The notes under the pieces were generated by a model. It saw only the letters and a program-made list of their open reading frames with translations, searched no databases and was not told where the DNA came from. Shown here in pieces: positions 34,124 through 42,266 of a stretch of DNA of 64,000 bases. The position numbers were made by a program, and so were the translations under genes. How positions within the stretch are numbered: position 1 is the first letter of the stretch; each line of letters begins with the position of its first letter. The DNA is taken from NCBI RefSeq assembly GCF_016735595.1, contig NZ_JAERRB010000001.1, positions 1,178,001-1,242,000 on the forward strand. Direction: 5' to 3'. This stretch comes from Chryseolinea lacunae. Its GTDB lineage: Bacteria > Bacteroidota > Bacteroidia > Cytophagales > Cyclobacteriaceae.

Positions 34124-35734
34124 ATGGCCACCCTCCACACGCCTTCTACCGAACGGGACTTCATTAAAGCCATTGACGAACTGCGAAAGAGTGAGGAGCG
34201 CTATCATAAAATGATTGCCGAGGTGGAAGACTATGCCATCATTCTGCTCGACACCGACGGCATCATTCAAAACTGGAACAAGGGCGCCGAAAAAATAAAA
34301 CAATATAACGAGTCGGAAATTCTGGGGCAGCACTTCAGCAAGTTCTATCTGCCCGAAGACCTTGCGCGCAACCTGCCTAATGTTCTTTTAAACGAAGCCA
34401 AACAAAACGGCCGCGCCACACAAGAGGGCTGGCGCAAACGAAAAGACGGCTCGCGCTTCTGGGGCAGCATCACCATCACGGCGCTGCACGATTCTGACAA
34501 CGCGCTTATCGGCTACTCGAAAGTGACGCGCGACCTCACCGAACGCAAACTTGCCGAAGACGAGCAACGCAAGATTACCGAAGACCTGCGGGAAGCCAAT
34601 GCCGAACTGATGCTGAGCGAAGAACGCTATCACCAAATGGTGGCCGAAGTGCAGGACTACGCCATCATTCTGCTCGACCCCGAGGGCAACATTCAGAACT
34701 GGAACATGGGTGCGCAATACATCAAAGGCTACTCGTCGGAAATTATCGGTCAGAATTTCAAACTCTTCTACACGGCCGAAGATCAACGCAACAACCTGCC
34801 GGGTTCCCTGCTCGAAAAAGCGAAGTCCACAGGCAGGGCGGTTCACGAAGGGTGGCGTGTGCGCAAAGACGGCACAAAATTCTGGGGCAGCATTGTGATC
34901 ACGGCCCTGCACAACAAAACGGGCGACCTCATTGGCTACACGAAAGTGACGCGCGACCTCACCGAACGAAAACAAGCCGAAGAGAAACTGCTGGCCTATG
35001 CCAAAGAACTCGAAATTCGCAACCGCGACCTCGAACAGTTTGCCTATGTGACCTCGCACGATTTGCAAGAACCCCTGCGCAAGATCAGAACGTTTACCGA
35101 CATCATTGAGAAAAATCCCGACAACACCGCGCTGGTGAATCGCTATTTTGCCAAAATAAACAAGGCGGCCGAACGCATGACCGACCTCATCAAGTCGGTG
35201 CTCAACTATAGTCGCCTCTCGCAAAACTCGTCGCCGCTCGCGATGGTTGACCTTAACGACGTGGTGGCGCAAGTGAAAAGCGATTTCGAATTGCTCATTG
35301 CCGAGAAGCAGGCGGTGATTGTCCACGACACACTGCCCAGCATTCCGGCAAACCGCCCGCAGCTGGAACAACTGTTTTCTAACCTCATCAGCAACGCCAT
35401 CAAGTTCAACGAAAACAACCCTGTGATCACCCTTCGCGCACGCACCGTGAACACGCACGAGGCACTGAACCCACCCCACGACCTGCCCGCACAAATGCTA
35501 ATGGAAATTGCCGTGGCCGACAACGGCATTGGTTTCGAGCCGCAATATGCCAAGCTCATCTTCACCATGTTTCAACGCCTCGAAGACCAGGCCACCTATG
35601 CAGGCACGGGCATTGGCCTTGCGCTGTGCAAAAAAATTATGGAGAACCATCACGGCTACATCGCCGTGGCGAGCGAACGCGGCAAGGGAACCACGTTCTA
35701 TGTGTACTTCCCACTGCATCCACCACAGCACTAA
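34124..35734 (+). CDS. Cytoplasmic PAS-PAS sensor histidine kinase
   Basis: A 536-residue kinase with no membrane segment. Two tandem PAS domains (about 20-140 and 162-285) are highly alike: both contain ERYH-M-AEV-DYAIILLD, WRKRKDG or WRVRKDG, FWGSI-ITALH and YTKVTRDLTERK-AE. The internal duplication is obvious. The kinase core has SHDLQEPLRKI (H312) and an ATPase with SNLISNAIKF, DNGIGF and GTGIGLALCKKI. The bacteriophytochrome-like H box DLQEPL is typical of kinases that signal to single-domain receivers like the one encoded just upstream. Confidence 0.94.
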   Translation: MATLHTPSTERDFIKAIDELRKSEERYHKMIAEVEDYAIILLDTDGIIQNWNKGAEKIKQYNESEILGQHFSKFYLPEDLARNLPNVLLNEAKQNGRATQEGWRKRKDGSRFWGSITITALHDSDNALIGYSKVTRDLTERKLAEDEQRKITEDLREANAELMLSEERYHQMVAEVQDYAIILLDPEGNIQNWNMGAQYIKGYSSEIIGQNFKLFYTAEDQRNNLPGSLLEKAKSTGRAVHEGWRVRKDGTKFWGSIVITALHNKTGDLIGYTKVTRDLTERKQAEEKLLAYAKELEIRNRDLEQFAYVTSHDLQEPLRKIRTFTDIIEKNPDNTALVNRYFAKINKAAERMTDLIKSVLNYSRLSQNSSPLAMVDLNDVVAQVKSDFELLIAEKQAVIVHDTLPSIPANRPQLEQLFSNLISNAIKFNENNPVITLRARTVNTHEALNPPHDLPAQMLMEIAVADNGIGFEPQYAKLIFTMFQRLEDQATYAGTGIGLALCKKIMENHHGYIAVASERGKGTTFYVYFPLHPPQH

Positions 35735-35744
35735 GAAACATTGT

Positions 35745-35885
35745 CTTGGCCGTGCCCCCGCCAGCCGGCGGGGTCGCGCTGTCCGTTGCAAGTCCGGCGC
35801 TCCGCAGACCAGCACACTTCGGGCTTTCTACTACCATCGCTCACGGACGTTTCTCTACGATTATGCAGTTCGAAAAACGGTGAGC
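35745..35885. repeat. Candidate dispersed intergenic repeat
   Basis: The 325-bp gap downstream of the kinase holds a GC-rich stretch beginning with a perfect hairpin (CCCCGCC, 35756-35762, and GGCGGGG, 35767-35773) and continuing through words such as TCGCGCTGTCCGTTGCAAGTC and CGGGCTTTCTACTACCATCG. From memory, similar strings recur between genes in many Bacteroidota genomes. A 22-bp core resembling it appears at 44934-44955. No gene is supported in 35735-36059; short frames here are artefacts of the repeat. Confidence 0.45.
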
Positions 35886-36030
35886 GCATGAGACCAAAAA
35901 TTTAATGACCGCATCCCTTCCCTGCGACGTTCATGCCCGGGCAAACCTGTTCACATGCGAACAACCCAAATGCCGACCGCCTTGCTATTTGCGCTGGTTT
36001 GCCCGATGTAGCGTTTGGCACAATTATTAC

Positions 36031-36050
36031 TATTCCTACATTTAGGAATA
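36031..36050. promoter_or_regulatory. Perfect palindromic operator before padR
   Basis: TATTCCTA and TAGGAATA form a perfect 8-bp inverted repeat with a 4-bp centre, 9 bp upstream of the PadR start. Position and symmetry fit an autoregulatory operator of the PadR repressor. Confidence 0.7.
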
Positions 36051-36059
36051 AAGTCAGGC

Positions 36060-36407
36060 ATGAAAAAATATCAACTCGGCGAGTTCGAAGAAATTGTTTT
36101 GCTCACCATTGGCGTGCTCTTCAACGAGGCCTATGGTGTGTCGATCAAAAACGAAATTCAAACACGCCTGTCGCGCACCGTGAGCATGGGCGCACTGCAC
36201 ACGGCGCTGGTGCGCCTGGAAGACAAAGGCTATATTAAAACCTTCGACGGCGAAGCCACGGAAGAACGCATGGGCCGACCAAAAAAATATTTTCAGATCA
36301 CGGCCCTCGGCAAAAAAGCCATGGCCTATTCGAAAGCCACACGCGACGAGCTGTGGAACGCCATTCCGAAAGTGGTTTTTAAACTTGAACCGCTCGCCGG
36401 GCGCTGA
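36060..36407 (+). CDS. PadR-family transcriptional regulator
   Basis: A 115-residue PadR winged-helix repressor: MKKYQLGEFEEIVLLTIGVLF at the N-terminus, GVSIKNEIQTRLSRTVSMGALHTALVRLEDKGYIK (recognition helix and wing, about 24-60), then RPKKYFQITALGKKAM. The ATG at 36060 is used because the PadR fold starts there. Its stop overlaps the ATG of the permease gene by one base, so the two are co-translated. Such padR-permease pairs are widespread in Cytophagia. A perfect palindrome lies directly upstream. Confidence 0.93.
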   Translation: MKKYQLGEFEEIVLLTIGVLFNEAYGVSIKNEIQTRLSRTVSMGALHTALVRLEDKGYIKTFDGEATEERMGRPKKYFQITALGKKAMAYSKATRDELWNAIPKVVFKLEPLAGR

Positions 36408-38989
36408 TGATGAAAAACGCTCCGCCAAAAATTTTTATGCGCCTGTTCCGGTGGTATGCACGCCCGTCGCTGGTCAATCACATTGAAGGCGATCTGATTG
36501 AAGACTACCAACAACGCCTGAAAACATCCGGACCGCTGAAAGCAAACCTGGGCTTTGCCAAGGATGTGTTGTTGCTGTTCAGGCCCGGCATTGTGAGACC
36601 CATTTTTGAATTTAATTCTGCAAACAACCTTCCCATGTTTAGAAGCTATTTTAAAATTGCCTGGAGAAACCTGTTGAAGAACAGAGGCTATTCGTCTATC
36701 AACATTGTGGGCCTGGCCGCGGGCATGACGGTGGCCACCCTTATCGGCCTCTGGATTGCCGACGAGCTTTCGTTCGATTCGTATTTCGACAATCACGCGC
36801 GCATTGCCGAAGTGATGCTGGACCAAACCGACAAAGGCATTGTGTATACCGGCCCCACCATTGCTTCGCCTGTGGAAGAACCGCTGCGCAGCAAGTTTGG
36901 CGGCGACTTCAAAGCCATTGCGCTCTGCTCTTATGCCAACGAAACCATTGTTGCGTTTGGCGACAAAAAACTGGTGATGCCCGCGCGCTGGGTGCAAGCC
37001 GACTTTCCCGAAATGTTTACGCTGCACATGCTGGCTGGCACACGCCAGGCCCTGAAAGATCCCTCCACCATTTTGCTGAGCCGCTCTGTGGCCAAAGCCT
37101 TGTTTGGCGATGCCGACCCCATGAACAAGATGGTGCGCGCCGACAACCGACACGACCTGACCGTGGGCGGTGTGTTTGAAGACCTGCCGCAGAACACCAC
37201 GTTTGCCAATACCAAAATGCTGATGCCGTGGCACAACCCCCAGAACTGGAACTTTACGGTGACCGACTGGGACAACCATTCGTGCCTGCTGTTTGTGCAG
37301 CTGGCCGACCACGCCAACCTTGAACAGGTGTCGCAAAAAATCAGATCGCTGCCCACACCACACATCAAAGACTGGAAAGAAGAGATCACCCTCTTTGCCT
37401 TCGACAGGCTGCACCTCTATGGCTCCGAACAACTTAATGGCGAAGCCAACAATGCGCACATTCAATTTGTGTGGCTCTTTGGCACCATTGGTGGTTTTGT
37501 GTTGCTGCTCGCTTGCATCAACTTCATGAACCTTTCCACGGCCCGAAGCGAGAGCCGCGCCAAAGAAGTGGGCATCCGCAAAACCATTGGCTCGGTGCGC
37601 GGCCAACTGGTGGGACAATTTCTGACCGAGTCGATTGTGGTGGTGCTGGCTGCCTTTGTGCTTTCACTCGTGCTCACGCAACTGACCCTTCCGTTCTTTA
37701 ACACCCTGGCCAACAAACAAACCACCATTCCGTGGACGAGCCCCGCGTTCTGGATGACAGCCCTGGGCTTTGCGTTGTTTACGGGTTTGATTTCGGGAAG
37801 CTATCCGGCGTTTTATCTGTCGGCCTTTAACCCTGCGCGTGTGCTGAAGGGCGCTGTGAAAACGGGACGTCTTGCTTTGCTGCCGCGCAAGGTGCTGGTG
37901 GTGGTGCAGTTCACCGTGTCGGTGACGCTGATCATTTGCACCGTGGTTGTTTTTAAACAGGTGGAGTTTGCTAAAAGCCGCATGGCCGGGTTTTCGCGCG
38001 ATGGCCTCATTACCGTTTACATTAACACGCCGGAGCTGAACACCCATTTTGATATGATTGCCAACGAGGCGATGCGCACCGGTGCCATAGAGAACGTGGC
38101 GCGCACGTCGCAGTCGCCGGCACACTTTGGCAACAACAACAGCGTGGAGTGGCGTGGCAAAGATCCCAACCTGGTGATCTTCTTTAACAACGTGGCCGTG
38201 ACGCCCACGTTTGGAAAAACTGTGGGCTGGAAAATTAAAGAAGGCCGCGACTTTCATGCCCACACACCCGACTCGACTTCGGTGTTGCTGAACGAAGCGG
38301 CCATTAAAGTGATGGGCTTTAAAGATCCAATTGGCGAGACCATTGTGTTCTGGGACAAACCCTACACCGTGGCCGGCGTGGTGCACGACATGATTACGCA
38401 ATCGCCCTATGAGCCCGTGCAGCCCGCCATTTTTTTGCCCGACGGCTGGATGGGTGTGATTTTGATGAAGTTGAATCCGGCACTTACCGTTCAGGAAGCC
38501 ATTGCCAAACTGGAGCCTGTGTTTAAGAAAAATAATCCTTCGGGCCCGTTCGAGTTCAGCTTTGTGGACCAGGCGTTTGGCCACAAGTTTGCCAGCGAAG
38601 AGCGCATTGGAAAGCTGGCGGCGTTCTTTACCATTCTGGCTGTGTTCATTTCGTGTCTGGGGCTTTTTGGTCTTGCCTCTTTTGTGGCGGCACAACGCAC
38701 CAAAGAAATCGGCATACGCAAAGTGCTGGGTGCGTCGGTGACCAACCTGTGGCAAATGCTGTCGAAAGACTTTGTGGTGCTGGTGCTGATTTCGTGTGCC
38801 ATCTCCATTCCCCTGTCGGTGTGGCTGATGGGCGACTGGCTGGAACACTATGACTACAGAACGTCCATTACGTGGCATGTGCTGGCGGGATCGGCGTTTG
38901 GTGCGTTTGCCATTACGTTGCTGACGGTGAGCTTTCAGGCGATTCGGGCGGCGGTTAGTAATCCGGTGAAGAGTTTAAGGTCGGAGTGA
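36407..38989 (+). CDS. FtsX-type ABC permease with N-terminal prefix domain
   Basis: An 860-residue permease. Residues 1-75 form a soluble prefix domain (PPKIFMRLFRWYARPSLVNHIEGDLIEDYQQR) seen in permeases paired with PadR regulators. The usual duplicated MacB/FtsX core follows: helix at about 95-115, periplasmic domain, helices about 355-500 with the loop AKEVGIRKTIGSVRGQL, second periplasmic domain, and three C-terminal helices with TKEIGIRKVLGASVTNLW. No ATPase is encoded nearby. It shares layout with the permease at 2.9-5.3 kb but lacks a prefix domain there. Likely role: export or antimicrobial resistance under PadR control; substrate unknown. Confidence 0.9.
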   Translation: MMKNAPPKIFMRLFRWYARPSLVNHIEGDLIEDYQQRLKTSGPLKANLGFAKDVLLLFRPGIVRPIFEFNSANNLPMFRSYFKIAWRNLLKNRGYSSINIVGLAAGMTVATLIGLWIADELSFDSYFDNHARIAEVMLDQTDKGIVYTGPTIASPVEEPLRSKFGGDFKAIALCSYANETIVAFGDKKLVMPARWVQADFPEMFTLHMLAGTRQALKDPSTILLSRSVAKALFGDADPMNKMVRADNRHDLTVGGVFEDLPQNTTFANTKMLMPWHNPQNWNFTVTDWDNHSCLLFVQLADHANLEQVSQKIRSLPTPHIKDWKEEITLFAFDRLHLYGSEQLNGEANNAHIQFVWLFGTIGGFVLLLACINFMNLSTARSESRAKEVGIRKTIGSVRGQLVGQFLTESIVVVLAAFVLSLVLTQLTLPFFNTLANKQTTIPWTSPAFWMTALGFALFTGLISGSYPAFYLSAFNPARVLKGAVKTGRLALLPRKVLVVVQFTVSVTLIICTVVVFKQVEFAKSRMAGFSRDGLITVYINTPELNTHFDMIANEAMRTGAIENVARTSQSPAHFGNNNSVEWRGKDPNLVIFFNNVAVTPTFGKTVGWKIKEGRDFHAHTPDSTSVLLNEAAIKVMGFKDPIGETIVFWDKPYTVAGVVHDMITQSPYEPVQPAIFLPDGWMGVILMKLNPALTVQEAIAKLEPVFKKNNPSGPFEFSFVDQAFGHKFASEERIGKLAAFFTILAVFISCLGLFGLASFVAAQRTKEIGIRKVLGASVTNLWQMLSKDFVVLVLISCAISIPLSVWLMGDWLEHYDYRTSITWHVLAGSAFGAFAITLLTVSFQAIRAAVSNPVKSLRSE

Positions 38990-39427
38990 GATCTGCTTGT
39001 TTTGTTTTGCCGAATCTATTGCTGGGTGCTTGAGTTGTTCTTGTTTCGAAAGCTAATGCGATGGTGGGCTAGTGTTCTTTTTGGTGCTGAGCGTTTGGTG
39101 CGATAGGAGAAAATCTGCCTGGGAGTTCTTTTGCTTTTCATAGCCCCGCTCCCGGGCCGCGGGGGCCCCGCATGCCCCCATCAGGGCTAAACCTTACCCG
39201 CACTTGCCATGACCAGGCCGAAGGTAAGCTTATGCCCTGATGGAGGCATGCTGGAGATTGGGTGTGGCTTGAGTGTGAGGGGGAGGGATGGAATAAATGC
39301 AAGGTAGCGTTATGACCCAAAAGGGTTATTGAGCTTCACGCAATGAGGCATTAATTTGAATGCAATATTTAGCCACAACCCGCCTTAGTGGATTCTCACC
39401 CCTGGGGCATTAAAAAAACCTGACACT
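38990..39427. other. Intergenic region without a gene
   Basis: A 438-bp gap between two plus-strand genes. It holds a very GC-rich block (about 39143-39175) and the long inverted repeat described separately at 39170-39251. No coding frame is supported. Confidence 0.5.
39170..39251. repeat. Long imperfect hairpin element
   Basis: Outer arms of 18 bp (39170-39187 and 39234-39251) match with one mismatch; an inner part (about 39188-39198 with 39224-39233) extends the stem by some ten pairs with one bulge. The whole is an 82-bp stem-loop. It has no T-run and is too large for an ordinary terminator; it may be a palindromic mobile repeat. Confidence 0.7.
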
Positions 39428-40693
39428 ATGCGTTCGATTATTGAAGGCCAGAGGATGCGCGTTAAAAAAGCTTCTATGAAGGCGCAAAATGTAGTTTCTT
39501 CAAGCATTGACAGAAGGACTGCCTTAAAAAATATTTCGTCGATGGTGGCGGCGGTGACGCTGCCTATTGCTGCGGAATCGAAAGAAAAAGACTCAACGCA
39601 AGAATTGCAATCGGACAAACCGCCAAAACCCTTGCGCAAGATCGCTACTGAAGAAGCGTTCAATATTCCTGAAATAGCGGAGGCGATCGCAGACGTGGTG
39701 AAGGAGGGAGGAACAAATCTGGATTTACTTCTTTTGAAACAAATTTATGCCGCGCCCCGCACGTCGCCGCCGACATCGTCGTTGCCCGAAAATGCTGTTG
39801 CTGATCGGGACCGCGCTGCGCTGAGTCTCCTGCCAAAGCTTCTTGATTTGAACGAGATACGGCTGGCTGACATGGAAAAAAGTGGCGTCGACATGCATGT
39901 TCTTTCACTGGCCATGCCCGGTGTGCAAATTTTTGAGCGCGACAAGGCTGCACAACTGGCCAGTCTTTCGAACGACCGTTTGAGTGAAGCCATTCGCCGC
40001 AATCCGAAACGATTTGCCGGTCTTGCCAGTTTTGCTCCTCACCATCCGGGCTCGGCGGCAAAAGAAATGCAACGGGCCATTCATGACCTGAAGCTGAACG
40101 GCTTTATTGTGAACTCGCACACCGAAAATTTCTATCTTGATGATGCCCGGTTTTGGCCCATACTGGAGGCTGCCGAAGCACTAGGCGCCCCGTTGTATAT
40201 CCATCCACGCGCGCCGTCTGACGGCATGGCTGCTCCCTTTCGTGACTACCGTTTGGAAGGAGCCGTTTGGGGCTACGGTCTTGAAACCAGTACACATATT
40301 CTACGGCTGATCTTTAGCGGCGTTCTGGACAAGTTTCCGAAGCTTCAAATTGTTATTGGACACATGGGCGAGGCGCTGCCGTTCTGGCTGTGGCGGCTCG
40401 ACTTTATGGGGGCACCCGGTGCACGCGCCGGCCGCAAGAATGCGCTCAAGCCCAGTGAATATTTTCAACGCAATATCTCCATCACAACCAGTGGTGTTGA
40501 AGATCCGCTTGCCCTTCGCTTCTGCATTGACAAAATCGGAATTGATCGCATTATGTGGGCCATTGATTATCCTTTTCAACCTACGGCACCGGCTGTCGCA
40601 TTTATTGAATCTGCACAACTCTCGGACACTGAACGCGCTAAAATTGCGCATGGCAATGCGGAACGTATTTTCAAAATTAAACCGGTGGACTAG
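39428..40693 (+). CDS. Amidohydrolase of the 2,3-dihydroxybenzoate decarboxylase type, exported
   Basis: A 421-residue amidohydrolase-2 protein. An N-terminal leader with twin arginines (IDRRTALKNISS, then an Ala/Val stretch, about residues 27-50) suggests Tat export of a folded metalloenzyme. Metal ligands fit the non-oxidative decarboxylase group: TEEAF (E75 with Ala77 in place of the second His), IHPRAPS (H259) and IDYPF (D380), with GHMGEALPFWLWRLD between. In 2,3-dihydroxybenzoate decarboxylase the same E-x-A pattern occurs. The start may instead be the ATG at 39476. Substrate probably an aromatic carboxylate; not certain. Its 3-prime end overlaps the convergent hypothetical gene by 17 bp. 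Confidence 0.87.
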   Translation: MRSIIEGQRMRVKKASMKAQNVVSSSIDRRTALKNISSMVAAVTLPIAAESKEKDSTQELQSDKPPKPLRKIATEEAFNIPEIAEAIADVVKEGGTNLDLLLLKQIYAAPRTSPPTSSLPENAVADRDRAALSLLPKLLDLNEIRLADMEKSGVDMHVLSLAMPGVQIFERDKAAQLASLSNDRLSEAIRRNPKRFAGLASFAPHHPGSAAKEMQRAIHDLKLNGFIVNSHTENFYLDDARFWPILEAAEALGAPLYIHPRAPSDGMAAPFRDYRLEGAVWGYGLETSTHILRLIFSGVLDKFPKLQIVIGHMGEALPFWLWRLDFMGAPGARAGRKNALKPSEYFQRNISITTSGVEDPLALRFCIDKIGIDRIMWAIDYPFQPTAPAVAFIESAQLSDTERAKIAHGNAERIFKIKPVD

Positions 40694-41045
40694 TTGGTGG
40701 AAAAGCCAGGAAAAGAAGTCTCATGCTATTTTTTATAATTATTATAATTAAACTCTTCTGGCATAAGTAACAGAATCTAAAATTTATGCAAATCAATTTC
40801 AATCTGATGAACACAAAATATTTTTCAGCATTGGCGAGTGGCTTGCAAATGGCGATGTGCTCTTCAAAGCTGTTTGCTCTGGCGCAACATTCAAATATGT
40901 GCTCGTTGGTTATGTGAACAAAATCGTTCATGTAGTGCCTCGTGATTTGCGAAACAATGTTCTCGGCACCGTGTAGGTGATAGCCTGGGTAGTTTATGCC
41001 TGGTATGTTGGCTTTGATATAGGCGGCGAGCTCGTTAACGGTCAT
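40677..41045 (-). CDS. Hypothetical protein, possibly damaged at the C-terminus
   Basis: A 122-codon frame starting 4 bp after the preceding stop. Residues 1-70 look like a real globular protein (MTVNELAAYIKANIPGINYP; HYMNDFVHITNEHIFECCARA). After about residue 75 the sequence becomes unlike protein, with repeated Ile and a Pro-rich end, and runs into the 3-prime end of the amidohydrolase on the other strand. This suggests truncation or a frameshift when the region was rearranged. The base composition is AT-rich like its neighbours to the right. Family unknown. Confidence 0.5.
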   Translation of the reverse strand: MTVNELAAYIKANIPGINYPGYHLHGAENIVSQITRHYMNDFVHITNEHIFECCARANSFEEHIAICKPLANAEKYFVFIRLKLICINFRFCYLCQKSLIIIIIKNSMRLLFLAFPPTSPPV

Positions 41046-41049
41046 GACA

Positions 41050-41418
41050 CTATGTGATGAGGTGAAGTTGGGCGGGGTTTAGCTGAGCGTCGAGGAGGGT
41101 GTCGATTTCTTGGAAGAAGTTTTTTGCGGGGACGTGATAGGTCGTAGTGTTTTGTATTTCTTTGACGATGGCGCTGTAGGTGGCAAGGCTGATTTTGGAA
41201 GCGGCGAGGTCGAGAAGCTTTTCCCTGATGATGTACTTATGATGGTTGTCGACTTTTAGATAGAATTTGAATTCTAGGTAGGTTGTGAGGTCGTTTAGGA
41301 TGCGGTTGATCAGGTTGGAGCGATGCTCCGATAAGATTTCCTGGATTCGGAAGAGGGTGACGTTTTGGTCTGCTTCTTCGAGATGTTTTACGTCGTTTGC
41401 TATTCTGATGACTTTCAT
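41050..41418 (-). CDS. Hypothetical protein, first gene of a small operon
   Basis: A 122-residue, mostly helical, charged protein (MKVIRIANDVKHLEEADQNV; ILSEHRSNLINRILNDLTTY; AASKISLATYSAIVKEIQ). No signal or membrane segment and no motif I can name. It is followed after 4 bp by the second gene, and preceded by two small ACTA/TAGT palindromes in the likely promoter. A pair of small coupled genes with an operator in an AT-rich island recalls toxin-antitoxin layouts, but nothing in the sequence proves this. Confidence 0.7.
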   Translation of the reverse strand: MKVIRIANDVKHLEEADQNVTLFRIQEILSEHRSNLINRILNDLTTYLEFKFYLKVDNHHKYIIREKLLDLAASKISLATYSAIVKEIQNTTTYHVPAKNFFQEIDTLLDAQLNPAQLHLIT

Positions 41419-41426
41419 ACACCATT

Positions 41427-41467
41427 ACTATTAGTTTTTCTAAAGATAAATAACTAATAATATTAGT
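41427..41467. promoter_or_regulatory. Two ACTA...TAGT palindromes upstream of the hypothetical pair
   Basis: ACTATTAGT (41427-41435) and ACTAATAATATTAGT (41453-41467) are palindromes sharing the same half-site, placed 8 and 34 bp before the start at 41418. They look like paired binding sites of one regulator. Confidence 0.45.
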
Positions 41468-41590
41468 ACTTTAAAATGGCGATTCTAAATCGTAAGGTTC
41501 TGGTTTTCAGTTACAAAAATTCAGAGAAAACGATACTCTCGATCATTCTCCCTTGTAAATTCACTTACAAAAGTGTATCATTACAATAGA

Positions 41591-41637
41591 GCCCATCAAT
41601 AGCAGCAGTGCTATGGATGGGCTTTTTTTATTTTTTT
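41591..41637 (+). terminator. Orphan strong terminator
   Basis: A 14-bp stem with one mismatch (41591-41604 and 41609-41622), loop GCAG, followed by TTTTTTTATTTTTTT. It is a first-class plus-strand terminator, but no plus-strand gene ends before it: the nearest gene to the left is transcribed away from it. It may end a small RNA from 41468-41590, act as a leader attenuator of the gene at 41676, or mark the old end of a displaced gene. Confidence 0.85.
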
Positions 41638-41675
41638 GAAATTCGACACGTCGGCAACGCCTTCCAATTCATCTT

Positions 41676-42266
41676 ATGGAAAAACTTACAACCCTGAACC
41701 TCACATTCGACCGAATTATAATTCAACTAGTGACCCCCGGTCTAATAGCCGCCTATCCATACATTCTCCTTTTTTTTCACGAGCGCGAGGACTCTAAGGA
41801 ATTCTTTTTATCCAATAAAGACGGAATATTTATCGCCTTTCTGATCGTTATCGGACTGATTGTTGGACTACTGCTTGAAAACATAGGAAGCCGAATTGAA
41901 CTACACTACTACGATCGAAAACAAAAAGAAAAGGATAGTGGCTTTGTTGATACTTGGCAAAAATTTCTACAGCTTCCTATAAAAGGGGATGGCGAAAATG
42001 AGCCGGTGGGACACGGCTATATCCGGAATATACTTTTTAGAATGAAATTTGAACTTTCCGTTGGCGTTGCGCTGCTGTTTATGGTTGTCGGCTTGGGAAT
42101 CTATAATGCGGACAATACAATTTTTAAAAGTTGCTATTTGAATCTACTTCTCGTCTACGTTCTTCCAATTGCTCTAAGTCTCTACTTGATTCTGTTCGAA
42201 GGATACGCTAGCGCAAAGATTCTCGGAGAAACGCGAAAACTTCTGGTCATCAAATATTACAAATAG
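41676..42266 (+). CDS. Four-helix membrane protein next to the Shedu-like gene
   Basis: A 196-residue integral membrane protein with helices at about 15-33, 48-68, 125-142 and 150-170. Between helices 2 and 3 is a cytoplasmic segment of some 55 charged residues (RIELHYYDRKQKEKDSGF). No family recognised. It starts 38 bp after a strong terminator, is AT-rich compared with the flanks, and is followed on the same strand, after a 396-bp degraded-looking gap, by the DUF4263 nuclease gene. A role as accessory of the defence gene is possible but rests only on proximity. Confidence 0.75.
   Translation: MEKLTTLNLTFDRIIIQLVTPGLIAAYPYILLFFHEREDSKEFFLSNKDGIFIAFLIVIGLIVGLLLENIGSRIELHYYDRKQKEKDSGFVDTWQKFLQLPIKGDGENEPVGHGYIRNILFRMKFELSVGVALLFMVVGLGIYNADNTIFKSCYLNLLLVYVLPIALSLYLILFEGYASAKILGETRKLLVIKYYK

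Noticed and set aside
34388-35494. A 368-codon minus-strand frame with an obvious internal repeat
   Set aside because: The internal repeat simply mirrors the two duplicated PAS domains of the kinase on the plus strand.
35745-35885. Short frames within the GC-rich block after the PAS kinase
   Set aside because: They arise from a repeat-like intergenic sequence and change frame without protein character.
36326-37618. A 430-codon minus-strand frame opposite the PadR-linked permease
   Set aside because: Antisense shadow of a clear FtsX permease; His/Arg/Gly-rich and without any recognisable motif.
41468-41590. Possible tRNA or tmRNA end before the orphan terminator
   Set aside because: No T-loop, no acceptor stem and no CCA-like end can be folded from the sequence.
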